DNA of 64,000 nucleotides from Micavibrio sp. (GCA_002699085.1 PAAR01000028.1:1-64000), one strand, 5' to 3'. Counted from the first letter of the stretch, positions 23,733 to 34,391 are shown. A program made the numbers and translations. Notes: a model not told the origin generated them from the letters alone.

Positions 23733-24530
23733 TTAGCTTAATAAACTCATGGCGGCTTTGTATTTTTTAGTCGGTGCAGCAATCAGCGTTTTGCTATGAA
23801 TGGTGATGTCTTGGCCAGAAATTTCACTGATTTGTCCGTTTGCTTCAGAGACAATTAGGGTACATGCAGCGATATCATGGGGTTCTAAGCCACTAGACAG
23901 GCAGATAATATTGCGTCCTTTAATAAGGTTAAGAATATCTAATGCTGTTGAACCAGATTTGCGCATACCAGACATTGCTGGAAGTAGTTTTGAAATCAAC
24001 GTCAGGTCTTTAATATTCGAGAAGGGAACTTCGCATTCCAGTTGTGTTTGACGGAGTGCTTCGCAATCGTAATCATCTAAATTTACGCGCACACCGTTTA
24101 AATATGTACCGCCCTCTTTTGACGCATAAACAGCGTCTCCTTTGATGGGGTCTGCAATGACTGCCGCTTTAACTTGACCGTTTTCTACATAAGCAGCGCA
24201 GACAGCAAAGTAGTCTCTGAGAGATGAAAAATTACTTGTTCCGTCTAATGGATCAACAAGAAAGAATTTATTTTGTGATAGGTCTCCACCACATTCTTCA
24301 CCAACAAAAGCTATGTCTGGTTGGAGAGATGATAGCGTTGATTTTATAATGTCTTCTGCTTTTTGATCGGTTTCTGTTACGAAGTCTGGCAGATTATTCT
24401 TTAAAGATTTAGCATTCCGGCCAATAATTTGACCATTAAGAGCTTTTTCAAAATCAGCCCGAATAATGTCACATGCTGCAAATGCAGCTTTGACCATATC
24501 AAGTGCAATAAGATTATACTCTTCGGTCAT
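23733..24530 (-). CDS. Inositol monophosphatase-family phosphatase
   Basis: 265 residues with all the metal-binding motifs of the IMPase/FBPase fold: TETDQKAE, VGEEC (about 80), DPLDGTSNF (about 93-101) and LEPHDIAACTLIVSEANG near 215-232. The family covers inositol-1-phosphatase, 3',5'-bisphosphate nucleotidase (CysQ), and HisN histidinol-phosphatase; the sequence alone does not say which. The gene overlaps the nucleoside hydrolase by ATGA, which points to a nucleotide- or sugar-phosphate substrate, and the nearby HisRS makes HisN-like activity worth testing. Confidence 0.85.
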   Translation of the reverse strand: MTEEYNLIALDMVKAAFAACDIIRADFEKALNGQIIGRNAKSLKNNLPDFVTETDQKAEDIIKSTLSSLQPDIAFVGEECGGDLSQNKFFLVDPLDGTSNFSSLRDYFAVCAAYVENGQVKAAVIADPIKGDAVYASKEGGTYLNGVRVNLDDYDCEALRQTQLECEVPFSNIKDLTLISKLLPAMSGMRKSGSTALDILNLIKGRNIICLSSGLEPHDIAACTLIVSEANGQISEISGQDITIHSKTLIAAPTKKYKAAMSLLS

Positions 24531-25504
24531 AGTAGTTGCCTCATATATATCACTAAAAGTTCTAAGAATTTTTCACGATTTAGGTCTTTGATGACAGTGA
24601 CAGATCCATTGTCAAAGTTTTTGTTGTCAATAAGTGTCTGCCCCGCCGCTAAAGGTGGTTCGCCGATCTCTACACGTATAGGCAATCTTTCTGTTTCAAA
24701 GATTTCCGGGTTTGTTAAATATGCCATGGCGATGACATCATGCATGGCACGTACAGGATCGCTCTGATCTGTTTTTTCTGAGGCGTAGTCTATATGGTCT
24801 TCTTCTCCAACAGTAGATAAAATATCTGCGGCTAAAATTGCCGCTTTTGTACCGCAGTCTCTTAATGCTTTATCAACCGCATAGCCATATAAAATTGTGC
24901 GGGTGACATTAAGTGGTATAAGAAAGATATTTTTTATATCACTACTAAAAACAATATTTGCAGCTTCTGGATCAACAGCGAAATTATATTCAGCCCAGCC
25001 TTCGGAGCCTTTAACCTGAATATTGCCCATATGTCCGTGTATGTTCTCAGGGTAGGGGCATCCGCCCATAATAAATATGTTTTTAACATGCTTAGCAAAT
25101 ACATCATTGCGTTGAATGGCGAGTGCAATATTGGTAAGTGGGCCCGTGGCCACTATTGTTTTAGGTATATCTATCGTGCTCAAAAAGGCTTCTGCAGTAA
25201 GTGATTGCTCAGCTATTGTTGGTTCAGGTAAATTAGCACCAGCCATACCACACTCTCCGAACACTAAAGGTAAGGGTTGTGAAAGGCGTTTTAGGGGTTG
25301 GGGCGCACCTTTATAAATGGGTATATCTGAACGGCCAACAAATTCTAAAATTTGCAAGGCGTTACGCGTGCACTTGTTGACATCAACATTGCCACCGACA
25401 ATGGATATGCTTTTAACATCTACGCCTGCCCCTAAGGCAAACAATAATGCGATTGCATCATCTTGCCCTGGATCACAGTCGTAGTGTATCTTCAAATCTT
25501 TCAT
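24527..25504 (-). CDS. Inosine/uridine-preferring nucleoside hydrolase family protein
   Basis: 325 residues starting with the calcium-binding DCDPGQDDA motif (9-17), then VATGPLTNIALA and the FIMGG motif, and a C-terminal PVRAMHDVIAMAYL motif carrying the catalytic histidine region. The family splits the N-glycosidic bond of ribonucleosides. The gene start overlaps the phosphoribosyltransferase gene by 32 nt and its end overlaps the phosphatase gene. The three genes therefore form one operon able to release a base and reattach it to PRPP. Confidence 0.88.
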   Translation of the reverse strand: MKDLKIHYDCDPGQDDAIALLFALGAGVDVKSISIVGGNVDVNKCTRNALQILEFVGRSDIPIYKGAPQPLKRLSQPLPLVFGECGMAGANLPEPTIAEQSLTAEAFLSTIDIPKTIVATGPLTNIALAIQRNDVFAKHVKNIFIMGGCPYPENIHGHMGNIQVKGSEGWAEYNFAVDPEAANIVFSSDIKNIFLIPLNVTRTILYGYAVDKALRDCGTKAAILAADILSTVGEEDHIDYASEKTDQSDPVRAMHDVIAMAYLTNPEIFETERLPIRVEIGEPPLAAGQTLIDNKNFDNGSVTVIKDLNREKFLELLVIYMRQLL

Positions 25505-26405
25505 ATGCTCTTTCCTTTAGCATGCGATTAAGTGTATCTACGATTTTATCTTCTGGATTACATGTAAATACGGGTTTATCCAATTCACTAAATTTTTGTT
25601 CCGGGGCTATTTGTGACCAAATATGTAAGCTTGCCTCTAAGCAGTCTTTCGAAAATTCAACTGCATGTTCTTTATTGATAGATGCCCATACGTCAACATT
25701 AGCAAAAGGATAAAGATAGGGCACGGAAGTGTATTTTCCATTATCCTGTAATAGATTTCTGCCTCCTCCAGGCGCACCGATAATAAAATCTCTCATGCAA
25801 ACCTCATCAATGACATCTGTATATGTGTAATCTGCATCAACAGTTATGCCCCGACTTTCTAATTTTTTAGCTGCGGCCTCAATTGCTACATTTGCAATTA
25901 CTGTTTCAACAATGAGTCCACTACGTTGAATTTTATCGACATAATCTAGCACAGTGCTGCCAGTGAATATCACATCATCGAGAATATTTACAGACTGCGC
26001 TTGTCTTTCTGTTACAAATAAAACAGCATTACTGAACTGGTCTGAAACAGCAGGTAAGGATGAATTTCTTGGAAGAATTCCATTATCCTGAAACTGGAAT
26101 GTGCCATCTTTTTGATGCTTTAAACGAACAGTCCTAGACGCCTCAATAGAAATCACTTTTTGACCGTCCGAAGGAACTATTCCTGCGAGAGAAATAACTG
26201 GTATCGCGCTTTGAGAAACTTTTTCATTCAGAAATCCTTGGATTTTTTCTGCAGAGATACGCTCGACAACGGGAAAAAATTTCCTCAACGATGCTGTGAC
26301 TAGGTCAGATGCTTCTGATACGGCTTTCTTTGCCACTTCATTGCCACTAATATATTTTGCGAATTCAAGTGATAGGTCGTCTGTTAGTACATAAGGTTTT
26401 GTCAT
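25473..26405 (-). CDS. Phosphoribosyltransferase-fold protein, 310 aa
   Basis: A PRPP-binding loop of type I phosphoribosyltransferases is present at 139-152 (VNILDDVIFTGSTV). The flanking residues are unlike those of Apt, Hpt, PyrE or HisG, and the ~130-residue N-terminal part is unassigned. Substrate unknown. It is the first gene of the operon with the nucleoside hydrolase and the phosphatase, 158 nt from the divergent TrpR-family gene; the intervening region holds a perfect palindrome. Confidence 0.65.
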   Translation of the reverse strand: MTKPYVLTDDLSLEFAKYISGNEVAKKAVSEASDLVTASLRKFFPVVERISAEKIQGFLNEKVSQSAIPVISLAGIVPSDGQKVISIEASRTVRLKHQKDGTFQFQDNGILPRNSSLPAVSDQFSNAVLFVTERQAQSVNILDDVIFTGSTVLDYVDKIQRSGLIVETVIANVAIEAAAKKLESRGITVDADYTYTDVIDEVCMRDFIIGAPGGGRNLLQDNGKYTSVPYLYPFANVDVWASINKEHAVEFSKDCLEASLHIWSQIAPEQKFSELDKPVFTCNPEDKIVDTLNRMLKERAYERFEDTLRL

Positions 26406-26436
26406 AGGTGTCTCTGTATTTATTTTTTATTGTATT

Positions 26437-26452
26437 GCTGTGTTAACACAGC
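26437..26452. promoter_or_regulatory. 16-bp perfect palindrome, likely operator
   Basis: GCTGTGTTAACACAGC is fully self-complementary and lies 31 nt upstream of the phosphoribosyltransferase start and 111 nt upstream of the TrpR-family gene. The E. coli TrpR operator is also a palindrome centred on GTTAAC, so this is the probable binding site of the divergent regulator. Confidence 0.6.
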
Positions 26453-26563
26453 GCTAATTTATATGTCAACAGTACATTCTGGTTCTAATCTTTTTATTTG
26501 TATTTTACAGAATAATCAAGTTATTTTTCTTGAATGTTAGTCAATTTGGAGCATATTTAGATT

Positions 26564-26848
26564 ATGAATCCTAAACAACAAGATATAGACGCGCTTTATT
26601 TAGCTTTCACGCACTTAAAGGATCCAGAGGAGATTAAACGCTTTATGACAGATCTCTGCACGCCTCAAGAAATAAAAACTTTCGCTGAACGTTGGTTAAT
26701 TGCGGGCTTACTGGAGAAAGGTAATCTTAGTTATCGTGAAATATCTTCAGAAACTGGGGCCAGCACAACCACAGTGGCTCGTGTGGCCCGTTTTCTTCGT
26801 CAAGAACCGCATCAAGGCTATAAAATAGTTCTTGAACGAATGAAATAA
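26564..26848 (+). CDS. TrpR/YerC-family repressor
   Basis: 94 residues with the TrpR fold: LCTPQEIKTFAERWLIAGLL followed by the helix-turn-helix SYREISSETGASTTTVARVARFL. This is the YerC/YecD type, related to TrpR but seen in other contexts; in Firmicutes, YerC-type proteins have been proposed to control histidine genes. It is divergent from the phosphoribosyltransferase operon and convergent with the HisRS-like gene, so it probably regulates these neighbours. The effector is unknown. Confidence 0.82.
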   Translation: MNPKQQDIDALYLAFTHLKDPEEIKRFMTDLCTPQEIKTFAERWLIAGLLEKGNLSYREISSETGASTTTVARVARFLRQEPHQGYKIVLERMK

Positions 26849-26852
26849 ATTT

Positions 26853-28946
26853 TTAGCTTATGTGTGGTGGTTTCCATGTATTTATATCGATCGTTTTTTG
26901 CTCGGATCTCGTCATGTCTCTTATTTCATGTGTACCATCACTCTTTATGAATAACACGTATGGTATTTGCTTTCTCCCTGCATAATGTAATTGAGGCTTT
27001 AATTTATCGTGGCCATAAACAACTTCCGTCGCAATTCCTCTATCTCTTAAATTTTTAGCTGTTTGATTTGCTCTAGTGATTTGCTCAGGGTTTTCATAGG
27101 CAATCAGAACTTGAGTGGATGTTCTCGGTCCGAGCGCAAGCTGCTTTCTTCTTGTTAATAGATCAATTGCGCGCGTTACATTAAATGATATTCCAACCCC
27201 AGGTCGGCTTTCTTTCATGTAATGTCCAACCAAATTGTCGTAACGCCCCCCTACTATTAATGGAGGGAATTCACGATGCTCAACACAACGTCCTTCATAA
27301 ACAGTTCCTGTATAATAATCCATGCCACGCACGATCGACATATCAGCAACAACAAAGTCTCCTGTAAGATCTGGCATAGCAGCCATTAAATCTTGTAATT
27401 CAATTATGCCTTCTTTTAATAATGACGATTTATCTGTATCGAGTAGATATGCGGTATTGGATACTGAGGCTATTTTTTCATACAAATCTATCCCGTTAGA
27501 TCTGATTGTTGCAAACTGAATGGCAAGATCAATCGTATCAGAGTCCAAGGCTAAATTATCTGACATTTTTGCGATAACGCCATCTAAACCAATTTCATGT
27601 CGGAGTTCAATCAAACGGACGACATCTTTTATAAGTTGTTCGTCAAAACCGTGGACACTAAAGAAACCTTGCGTGATTTTTCTGTTGCTTATAGCTATTT
27701 CGACTCCTGTGATGCCTAATGCATTAAGAACATCAACCATAACGCGCGGAAATTCGGCATCGTATTTATTATCTACATGATCAATGTCAACAATATCGAT
27801 GTCGGCTTGAATGAATTCCCGTGGGTTGCCTCTCCTTACGTCTTGGTAGCGCCAAACAGGGCCTATTCTGGCACTTTTGAACGGTGATTGAATACGGCTT
27901 TTGTTTTCAGCTATGTACCTTGCTAATGGGACCGTATGGTCAAATCTTAAACCAAGAGATTGTGATGCTGTACCAAAGGCAGGAGTTACAGAGAAAATTT
28001 GTGTATTTTCTTTGCCTCGTCCTTCTTCTCGTTGTAGTACTGTAAATTCTTCTACAGCGCGTGTTTTTATTTTTGGATACCCATAAATACTGTAGATATC
28101 TTCTATTTTCCTTAACCAAGCGCTCTCAATTGCTTCAATTTCTATAGAATTGTCCTGGAACCCAGGAATGGGTTTGGGGGAGTAATACCTTTTTAAGGGA
28201 CTTGTTTGAGACGGTATTTGGTATAATTTTATGGGAGAGCCGTCTTTATTACGTCGTGTTTTTAAAAATTCTGTTTGTGCGACAACTTTAGCTCCTGTTT
28301 TTGTAGGATTAAGAGGGTCGTATTTTTGGATAATGGCTCTGGCTTGTTCAGTTGATCTGTCAGGAAAGACAATAAAAGCACCACCTTCAAATCTTTGATC
28401 TGTTGCGGCCACGCCATCAAAATAGCCGTCGCCTTTAATGTGTAACGTCGCAGATACACTAGGCTTATAGACAAATCTCCCTAAATAATTTCCTGCGCCA
28501 TCTACGGCATCGTATTTTTTATCAAGATCACTAAAATCTGAGTTCCAGCGATCAAAAATATTTGTAGCGGTATAAATTTGATCTAATGCTTTGTTGACTT
28601 CATCTGGTGTCAGTTCGTTGACGGATTTACCAAATGACTGAATGATCTTTATCATAGTATCTGCTTGTTCACCTGTGGGTGTCATAAAAAGAATACACCC
28701 TTGACCATCAGCTTTTACTAATTGTTCACAGCCATCTAGATAATTAATAAATCTGAATCTAAATTCCTTCTTTTTTTCGGAATATACTAGGTCATCATGT
28801 GTAAATTCTTTTTTTGGTCGTCCGTTCTCATCAAGCCAATTAGGTATAGGAAAACTAAAACGAGAGGCAGTTTCAGGGTCTCGATTATAGTCAACCTCTA
28901 TCAATGAATTCGGGTCTAAATCTTCTACTGTCCAGCGTGACACCAT
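26853..28946 (-). CDS. hisS: Histidyl-tRNA synthetase with a 250-residue N-terminal extension
   Basis: 697 residues against about 420-500 for usual HisRS. The C-terminal ~450 hold a full class II core: LRFDHTVPLARYIAEN (333-347), motif 2 GPVWRYQDV...REFIQADIDIV (362-386), the HisA motif RGMDYYTG (540-547), GGRYDNLVGHYM and motif 3 GVGISFNVTR (583-592), then an anticodon-binding domain. It resembles the archaeal/eukaryotic or divergent alphaproteobacterial HisRS type more than E. coli HisS. Residues 1-250 match nothing I know. It may be the cell's only HisRS or a specialised copy; the window cannot show which. Confidence 0.8.
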   Translation of the reverse strand: MVSRWTVEDLDPNSLIEVDYNRDPETASRFSFPIPNWLDENGRPKKEFTHDDLVYSEKKKEFRFRFINYLDGCEQLVKADGQGCILFMTPTGEQADTMIKIIQSFGKSVNELTPDEVNKALDQIYTATNIFDRWNSDFSDLDKKYDAVDGAGNYLGRFVYKPSVSATLHIKGDGYFDGVAATDQRFEGGAFIVFPDRSTEQARAIIQKYDPLNPTKTGAKVVAQTEFLKTRRNKDGSPIKLYQIPSQTSPLKRYYSPKPIPGFQDNSIEIEAIESAWLRKIEDIYSIYGYPKIKTRAVEEFTVLQREEGRGKENTQIFSVTPAFGTASQSLGLRFDHTVPLARYIAENKSRIQSPFKSARIGPVWRYQDVRRGNPREFIQADIDIVDIDHVDNKYDAEFPRVMVDVLNALGITGVEIAISNRKITQGFFSVHGFDEQLIKDVVRLIELRHEIGLDGVIAKMSDNLALDSDTIDLAIQFATIRSNGIDLYEKIASVSNTAYLLDTDKSSLLKEGIIELQDLMAAMPDLTGDFVVADMSIVRGMDYYTGTVYEGRCVEHREFPPLIVGGRYDNLVGHYMKESRPGVGISFNVTRAIDLLTRRKQLALGPRTSTQVLIAYENPEQITRANQTAKNLRDRGIATEVVYGHDKLKPQLHYAGRKQIPYVLFIKSDGTHEIRDMTRSEQKTIDINTWKPPHIS

Positions 28947-28967
28947 GCTATTCTCCTGTTTATGTAA

Positions 28968-28997
28968 TATATAGCAAAAAGATATTCTATGTTACAA
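28968..28997 (-). promoter_or_regulatory. Promoter of the HisRS-like gene
   Basis: On the minus strand TTGTAA (28992-28997), 18-nt spacer, TATATA (28968-28973), then a CAGGAGAA ribosome binding site just before the ATG at 28946. Short leader, about 15-20 nt. Confidence 0.5.
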
Positions 28998-29102
28998 TAA
29001 ATATTTATTATGAGATTTGTTCAGTTCTTGTTTTCTCTCAAAAAGTCAAACTGATAACGATCATTGTGTAAAATAGTTATGTTATTAATATTGCATGATT
29101 AG

Positions 29103-29705
29103 TCAGGTTATACGTGAGAGCATTTGTCGTGCTTCCGCTTCTGTTGAATTCATGTCTTTGAACAAATCATCTTGTAGCCATTTATTTGTAATTAGTACTT
29201 CAAGCATAATCTTTTCTGAAAAGGTTCTTAGAAATTGCGCTAAGTTTAGTAATCTTGGGCCATCACTTCTATCAGATTGGAATAAAACAAGCGGTGTCAT
29301 TGGCTCTGAGTATGGATTCTTATATATCTCATTCTTAACTTTCTTGAAAAAGGCATCGCCAGTTTCACCTTCTAATGATTTTTTGAACATTTCAAAACGT
29401 GTTTTACATCTAATAATTAATAAAATGTCGTGATGAATTAAGAACCCCATAATTTTACCCAATGAAAGAGGGGCCCTTTTGTCATTCATGCTTATCTCAA
29501 TTTGGCGCATATGATCGTTTAGCCCAGTACTTTCGGCTAATCGCCTTGCGTGTATACAAAAATTTACAAGATCTTCAGTGGCTAGGGCATCCTGACGTTC
29601 GTGAACCTCAGTAATGGAAATTGGCGTTGACGAAGCATAAGCCGATATCCGCGCTAATGCATTTAAGCAACTTTCATAATTTGAGCGTATTGTTATTTTG
29701 TCCAT
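29103..29705 (-). CDS. Hypothetical protein at the end of the type IC R-M operon, 200 aa
   Basis: A soluble, helical protein with no recognised domain. It starts 23 nt after the stop of hsdR on the same strand and so is likely the last cistron of the hsdM-hsdS-prrC-hsdR operon. It contains no signal peptide or cysteine motif. An accessory role in the defence locus is possible but rests only on position. Confidence 0.6.
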   Translation of the reverse strand: MDKITIRSNYESCLNALARISAYASSTPISITEVHERQDALATEDLVNFCIHARRLAESTGLNDHMRQIEISMNDKRAPLSLGKIMGFLIHHDILLIIRCKTRFEMFKKSLEGETGDAFFKKVKNEIYKNPYSEPMTPLVLFQSDRSDGPRLLNLAQFLRTFSEKIMLEVLITNKWLQDDLFKDMNSTEAEARQMLSRIT

Positions 29706-29728
29706 GTTAATGCTTATTGGCTATTTCA

Positions 29729-32700
29729 CTAAAATTTTCCACCAACGCCTTTAAATTTCTCGACGAATGCTGATATTTTTTGAAAAACAGTCTGTTTTTT
29801 GGTGAGGTATTCTGGGTTGAGTGGGCTCATCTTAGGTAAGATAGCATTGAGCTCTGTACCATTGTCGCTGGCAAATTCACGTTTAATCGATGTTGATATA
29901 TAACGCTTTGCGGCTTCTACATTTAGACTTTCAGAGTTTATCAACTCTTCTGCTTCACGTTGTTGTTCAGCTTGAGCAAAAGCAAAGAAGGTTTCAATAA
30001 CACTGGCTTTGTCACCGATTTTATCGAGATCGGTTTGATTGATAAAATCTACCAATAGGCTTTCTTTTGCTCGATTGCCTAAGCTAGAACGTATCATACG
30101 CTGCACATCTTCAACCAGCGTCGCTTTGTCTTTTACCTTTTTGTTTTTCTCAAAAATCTGTTCCAGAATATAATCCAAGTTAATCTCTTGAGATTTAAGA
30201 AGGTCAACTTCAAATACGACATCATCCCAATCCAGATTGGATTTCTCTTTCTCATTCGCCGCGTTTTCTCTACGTAGCCAATCACGGATATCATTATATG
30301 TAGATCTGTAATCTTGGATTTTGCGCTCAGCAGGCATCTTGATGGATTGTAAGGTAGCCAAATCTTCATCGCTTAAATAATGCTTCTGTTTAAATTCTTC
30401 GACAGCTTCGGCATTATTCATATCTAAAGTTTGAAGCGCTTTTAAGCTCGCAAATTCATCATAATTTTGAAGGATGTTTTCAACACGGAGATACTCCCCG
30501 AATAGTTTAGCAAAAGCTTTTTTATCGGCTTCCTTAACGATTTCTTCAGGGTTGGGGAAGCGCTGCTCTAATTCATTGACCACATCAATGAAACCGCGCC
30601 TTGCTTCCCCCGAAGATGCATCGCTAAACCCTTCCATATATTCTTTATAGCTTTTCTCAAGCACAACGTTTTTAGTGTTTTTGTCGCCAAATAGTGTGAT
30701 GGCATCAATAGTTGCCTGCTCCAGATCACGGAAGGTGACGATATTGCCAAATGTTTTTGTGGCGTCGTAAATACGGTTTGTACGCGAATAGGCTTGCATC
30801 AATCCATGATAACGAAGGTTCTTATCAACGAATAAAGTGTTCAGTGTAGGCGCATCAAAGCCGGTCAGGAACATACCAACAACGATCAGCAAATCAATTT
30901 CTTGTGATTTTACCCGTTTAGCCAAGTCACGGTAATAGTTCTGGAATCCTTTACTATCAACGCTGAAATTAGTTTTAAAAAATGCATTATAATCATTGAT
31001 AGCGGCGCTCAGAAATTCTTTGGCACTGCTGTTCATAGCAGATACATCAAAACTTTCATCAGGGATGTCACCCACAGCATCCTGTTCCTCATTTGCATTG
31101 AATGAGAAGATGGTGGCAATCTTAATCGGTTTATCACTATTTGCCTGCAGGGTATTCAGCGTTTCATAATAAATTTTTGCCGCATCAACACTATTCACCG
31201 CAAACATTGCATTAAAGCCTTTATTGTTTCCCTGCAAGCGGTGGGTCTTTTGACGGAAATTATTCAATATATATTGTGAAATTTCACGGATACGCTCGGG
31301 GTGTAGCAAAGCTTTTTTATTTTCTGCGGCATTCAGCTTTTTTTCATCTTGCTCGGTTTCAATATCTTTAAATTTCGGGCGCACATCATTGTAATCCACT
31401 TTAAACTTAAGAACCTTTTCATCGCGAATGGCATCGGTGATCACATATGAATGCAGCTCACGCCCAAACACGCTGGCGGTCGTATCTGCGCCCAGAGCAT
31501 TTTGCGGGAAAATTGGCGTTCCGGTAAATCCAAATTGATAGAAGCGTTTGAATTTCTTCTTAAGGTTTTTCTGCGCTTCGCCGAATTGGCTACGGTGACA
31601 TTCATCAAAAATAAATACGACCTGCTTATTGTATATCGCCAGATCATTCTCACTTTTCATCAAGTTGTTAAGCTTTTGGATCGTCGTAACAATAATCTTG
31701 TTGTCGTCTTTATCAATGTTGCGTTTAAGCCCAGCAGTGCTATCAGACCCATTCACGCTATCGGGAGAGAAGCGCTGGTATTCTTTCATGGTTTGATAAT
31801 CAAGGTCTTTTCGATCAACCACAAAGAATACTTTGTCGATAAAATCCAGCTCTGTTGCCAAACGTGCCGCCTTAAAGCTGGTCAATGTTTTACCTGATCC
31901 CGTCGTATGCCAGATATAGCCCCCACTGTCTGCATTGCTCCAGTTTTTGGCTTGATAGGAGCTTTTAACTTTCCAAAGGATACGCTCGGTCGCCGCAATC
32001 TGATAAGGGCGCATTACCAGTAGGGTGTTGCTGATATCAAAAACCGAATAATGCAAAAGCACATTAAGCAATGTATTTTTCTGGAAGAATGTCGCAGTAA
32101 AATCCTTCAAATCTTTAATAAGGCTATTATCCGCCTTTGCCCAATTCATCGTAAAGTCGAAGCTGTTTTTGTTGCGCTGGGTTGTGTTGGCGAAATAGCG
32201 CGTATCTGTTCCGTTCGAGATCACAAATAGCTGCAAATATTTATAAAGCGAGTGATCGCTATTAAAGCTTTCCTTGCTATAGCGGTGGATTTGGTTAAAT
32301 GCTTCGCGAATGGCCACACCACGCTTTTTCAGCTCAATCTGCACCAACGGCAAACCGTTCACCAAAATCGTTACATCATAGCGGTTGGCATGCACTCCAA
32401 CTTGCTCAAACTGCTTAATCACCTGCACTTTGTTGCGGGAAACATTCGCTTTATCGACCAAGTAAATGTTTTGAATGCGCCCATCGTCAAAGACAAAATC
32501 ATGGATATAATCATCATGGATTTTACGGGTTTTATCGATAATGCCATCGCTGGGCTTATCAAGGAATGTTTCAACAAAACGCGCCCATTCGGTATCAGTG
32601 AACTGCACATTGTTGAGGGTTTGTAATTGCACCCGCACATTAGCCAGCATGGCATCGGGTGTTGTGAGATCGGGCAGAAATTCATAACCCTGTTTGATGA

Positions 32701-32830
32701 GGTCGGAAACCAGCTCACGCTCCAAATCACCTTCGGATTGGTAACTGTCAGCGACCTCCCATTCCTTGATATATTTATCAAGAACAATAAAGCGGTTTGA
32801 TTCTGCGATGGGTTTAGTTAGTTCTACCAT
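29729..32830 (-). CDS. hsdR: Type IC restriction endonuclease subunit R
   Basis: About 1033 residues. The N-terminal nuclease domain has [22 protein letters not shown]. The translocase has [15 protein letters not shown] (Walker A), [13 protein letters not shown] (DEAD box), FGFTGTPIF and [10 protein letters not shown]. The start at [13 protein letters not shown] is chosen because an AGGAAG site precedes it by 6 nt; a longer frame reaches 32869. The start overlaps the end of the prrC-like gene by 17 nt. It differs clearly from the other HsdR in the window, so the two systems are independent. Confidence 0.92.
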   Translation of the reverse strand: MVELTKPIAESNRFIVLDKYIKEWEVADSYQSEGDLERELVSDLIKQGYEFLPDLTTPDAMLANVRVQLQTLNNVQFTDTEWARFVETFLDKPSDGIIDKTRKIHDDYIHDFVFDDGRIQNIYLVDKANVSRNKVQVIKQFEQVGVHANRYDVTILVNGLPLVQIELKKRGVAIREAFNQIHRYSKESFNSDHSLYKYLQLFVISNGTDTRYFANTTQRNKNSFDFTMNWAKADNSLIKDLKDFTATFFQKNTLLNVLLHYSVFDISNTLLVMRPYQIAATERILWKVKSSYQAKNWSNADSGGYIWHTTGSGKTLTSFKAARLATELDFIDKVFFVVDRKDLDYQTMKEYQRFSPDSVNGSDSTAGLKRNIDKDDNKIIVTTIQKLNNLMKSENDLAIYNKQVVFIFDECHRSQFGEAQKNLKKKFKRFYQFGFTGTPIFPQNALGADTTASVFGRELHSYVITDAIRDEKVLKFKVDYNDVRPKFKDIETEQDEKKLNAAENKKALLHPERIREISQYILNNFRQKTHRLQGNNKGFNAMFAVNSVDAAKIYYETLNTLQANSDKPIKIATIFSFNANEEQDAVGDIPDESFDVSAMNSSAKEFLSAAINDYNAFFKTNFSVDSKGFQNYYRDLAKRVKSQEIDLLIVVGMFLTGFDAPTLNTLFVDKNLRYHGLMQAYSRTNRIYDATKTFGNIVTFRDLEQATIDAITLFGDKNTKNVVLEKSYKEYMEGFSDASSGEARRGFIDVVNELEQRFPNPEEIVKEADKKAFAKLFGEYLRVENILQNYDEFASLKALQTLDMNNAEAVEEFKQKHYLSDEDLATLQSIKMPAERKIQDYRSTYNDIRDWLRRENAANEKEKSNLDWDDVVFEVDLLKSQEINLDYILEQIFEKNKKVKDKATLVEDVQRMIRSSLGNRAKESLLVDFINQTDLDKIGDKASVIETFFAFAQAEQQREAEELINSESLNVEAAKRYISTSIKREFASDNGTELNAILPKMSPLNPEYLTKKQTVFQKISAFVEKFKGVGGKF

Positions 32831-34391
32831 TTGCGTCTTCCTTTTTCGGCCAATAGCCGTAATTATCAATTAAATTGTCAAGCAACAGCTTTACTGTTTG
32901 CTTCTCTGGTCCCGTTGGATCGCGCACTTCTTCGCTAGATAAGGTGCGGTGGCTGCTAAAGGTTATGATACGCTTCAAATACGCATCTTTATCGCCTGGC
33001 GCGGTCTCTAATAAATCTTGCCATTTTGCGTACCCTAAGAAACTGGCCGTTTTCTCGTATAAGTTTCGTAACAGTGTAAAATGAAATTTTTCTATCTGAT
33101 TATCGGCAATCGCTTTTTCAATGATTTGTTTCAAATACAAATGGTACGAAAAACTTTTGTTGGAATCGCCATCCTTTTCAAGTAGGGCAAAAGTCCCATC
33201 TTCAAACTTTTCCAGCAAGTAGCATTTTTTGCTGCTCATCTCGTTATATAACACATTATAGAAAAGCGGATTATGCGTTGTGATGATGAATTTTAAATGC
33301 GCTGGGGCGGATTTGATAAGCTCCGCCAAATTGACCGCCAATTCAATCAAGTGATTTTCATCAAGCGAGCTGACAGGGTCATCAACAAACACATATTCTA
33401 ACGCGTCAAATTGTCCCGTGCGTTCTTCCTCGGGTTCGTTCAGAATGGTAATAATCTGATCCAGCAACGTATAAAATATACTCCAAATGAAATTGCTTTC
33501 CTCACCTTTGGATATTTTGATATTGCCTGAATTGGTATCGTCCCCGCGCTTATAAGAGAAAGTCACCTCTGGGTAAGTTTTCTCACCCGTCTTTTTCCCA
33601 TCTTGAACCACGTCAACGCCGATAAACTGCGGCGTTAGTTTTTCATCCGTATAGCGCTGGAAGTTTTCGATTATCCCTTGATCGCCCTGTATTTTAAGAA
33701 TCCAGTCAATGAATTTGTTTTTCTGGATTTTTAATTTAGGCTCTAAATCAAAGTCCAAATCATTATCCCAATAGAATAAATCCTCGGTGAACGCATTATA
33801 ATATAAGATCTTTTGTTGAGAGAACTCCGAAGGGTCAAGACCGTCTTCATCGCTTTTCGGTGCAATCAAGTCTTTAAGCAAGCGAGAAAGGCGGGTTTTA
33901 CCTGTGCCGTTAAAGGCATAGATTAACTGCACCTTTTTATCAGTATTCTTTAATTTATGGGCAATCCCTGTGAGCGATTTTAAATACTCCTCATAAAAAT
34001 CAGAAATATCACATTCCTTAACGGCCCAATGCCCCCTGTGAAACTCAAAATCATCGATACCTAATTTTTGTTGATGCTCCTTTAAAAGACCTTTGGTTAA
34101 AGGATAGTGGTCTTTGTCAAATCTATATTTGGCACGTAGATTATTTGAATCAACCTTGATATCGGTAATTTTCCCAATTCTTGCATCAGCGACTTCGTCC
34201 TCAACAGCAAAAATGGTTGGCATGCTCTTGAGCTTATTGATTGCATCCTGATCTAAGGATTGAAATTGCTCTTTGATAGGGTCTTCCGTGTATTCAAGAA
34301 ACCTGTCTTTCGGAATCGTGAATTCCCCTTGGTCGCCTGAGTAAAAGCCAGGCACGCTTGCCATGATCAGGTTGTACAATTGACCGCTCAT
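32814..34391 (-). CDS. prrC: PrrC-like anticodon nuclease
   Basis: 525 residues. An ABC-type ATPase core carries Walker [12 protein letters not shown] (156-166), a signature-like SKGEESN (294-300), Walker [13 protein letters not shown] (333-344) and an H-loop TTHNP. The C-terminal part has [14 protein letters not shown] and FSSH, giving R442, E446 and H481, the same R-x3-E...H order as the catalytic triad of PrrC (R320, E324, H356). PrrC cuts tRNA-Lys in its anticodon loop when phage disables the linked type IC R-M system. It lies between hsdS and hsdR as in the E. coli prr locus, starting directly after the hsdS stop. The ~150-residue N-terminal part is longer than in E. coli PrrC. Confidence 0.82.
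   Translation of the reverse strand: MSGQLYNLIMASVPGFYSGDQGEFTIPKDRFLEYTEDPIKEQFQSLDQDAINKLKSMPTIFAVEDEVADARIGKITDIKVDSNNLRAKYRFDKDHYPLTKGLLKEHQQKLGIDDFEFHRGHWAVKECDISDFYEEYLKSLTGIAHKLKNTDKKVQLIYAFNGTGKTRLSRLLKDLIAPKSDEDGLDPSEFSQQKILYYNAFTEDLFYWDNDLDFDLEPKLKIQKNKFIDWILKIQGDQGIIENFQRYTDEKLTPQFIGVDVVQDGKKTGEKTYPEVTFSYKRGDDTNSGNIKISKGEESNFIWSIFYTLLDQIITILNEPEEERTGQFDALEYVFVDDPVSSLDENHLIELAVNLAELIKSAPAHLKFIITTHNPLFYNVLYNEMSSKKCYLLEKFEDGTFALLEKDGDSNKSFSYHLYLKQIIEKAIADNQIEKFHFTLLRNLYEKTASFLGYAKWQDLLETAPGDKDAYLKRIITFSSHRTLSSEEVRDPTGPEKQTVKLLLDNLIDNYGYWPKKEDANGRTN

Noticed and set aside
26564-26848. TrpR as a regulator of tryptophan synthesis
   Set aside because: It is the YerC/YecD subtype and no trp genes are near; the neighbours suggest another target.
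32252-32787. Long antisense frames inside hsdR, atpA and other large genes
   Set aside because: They are shadows of strong coding frames with no ribosome binding site or family motifs.
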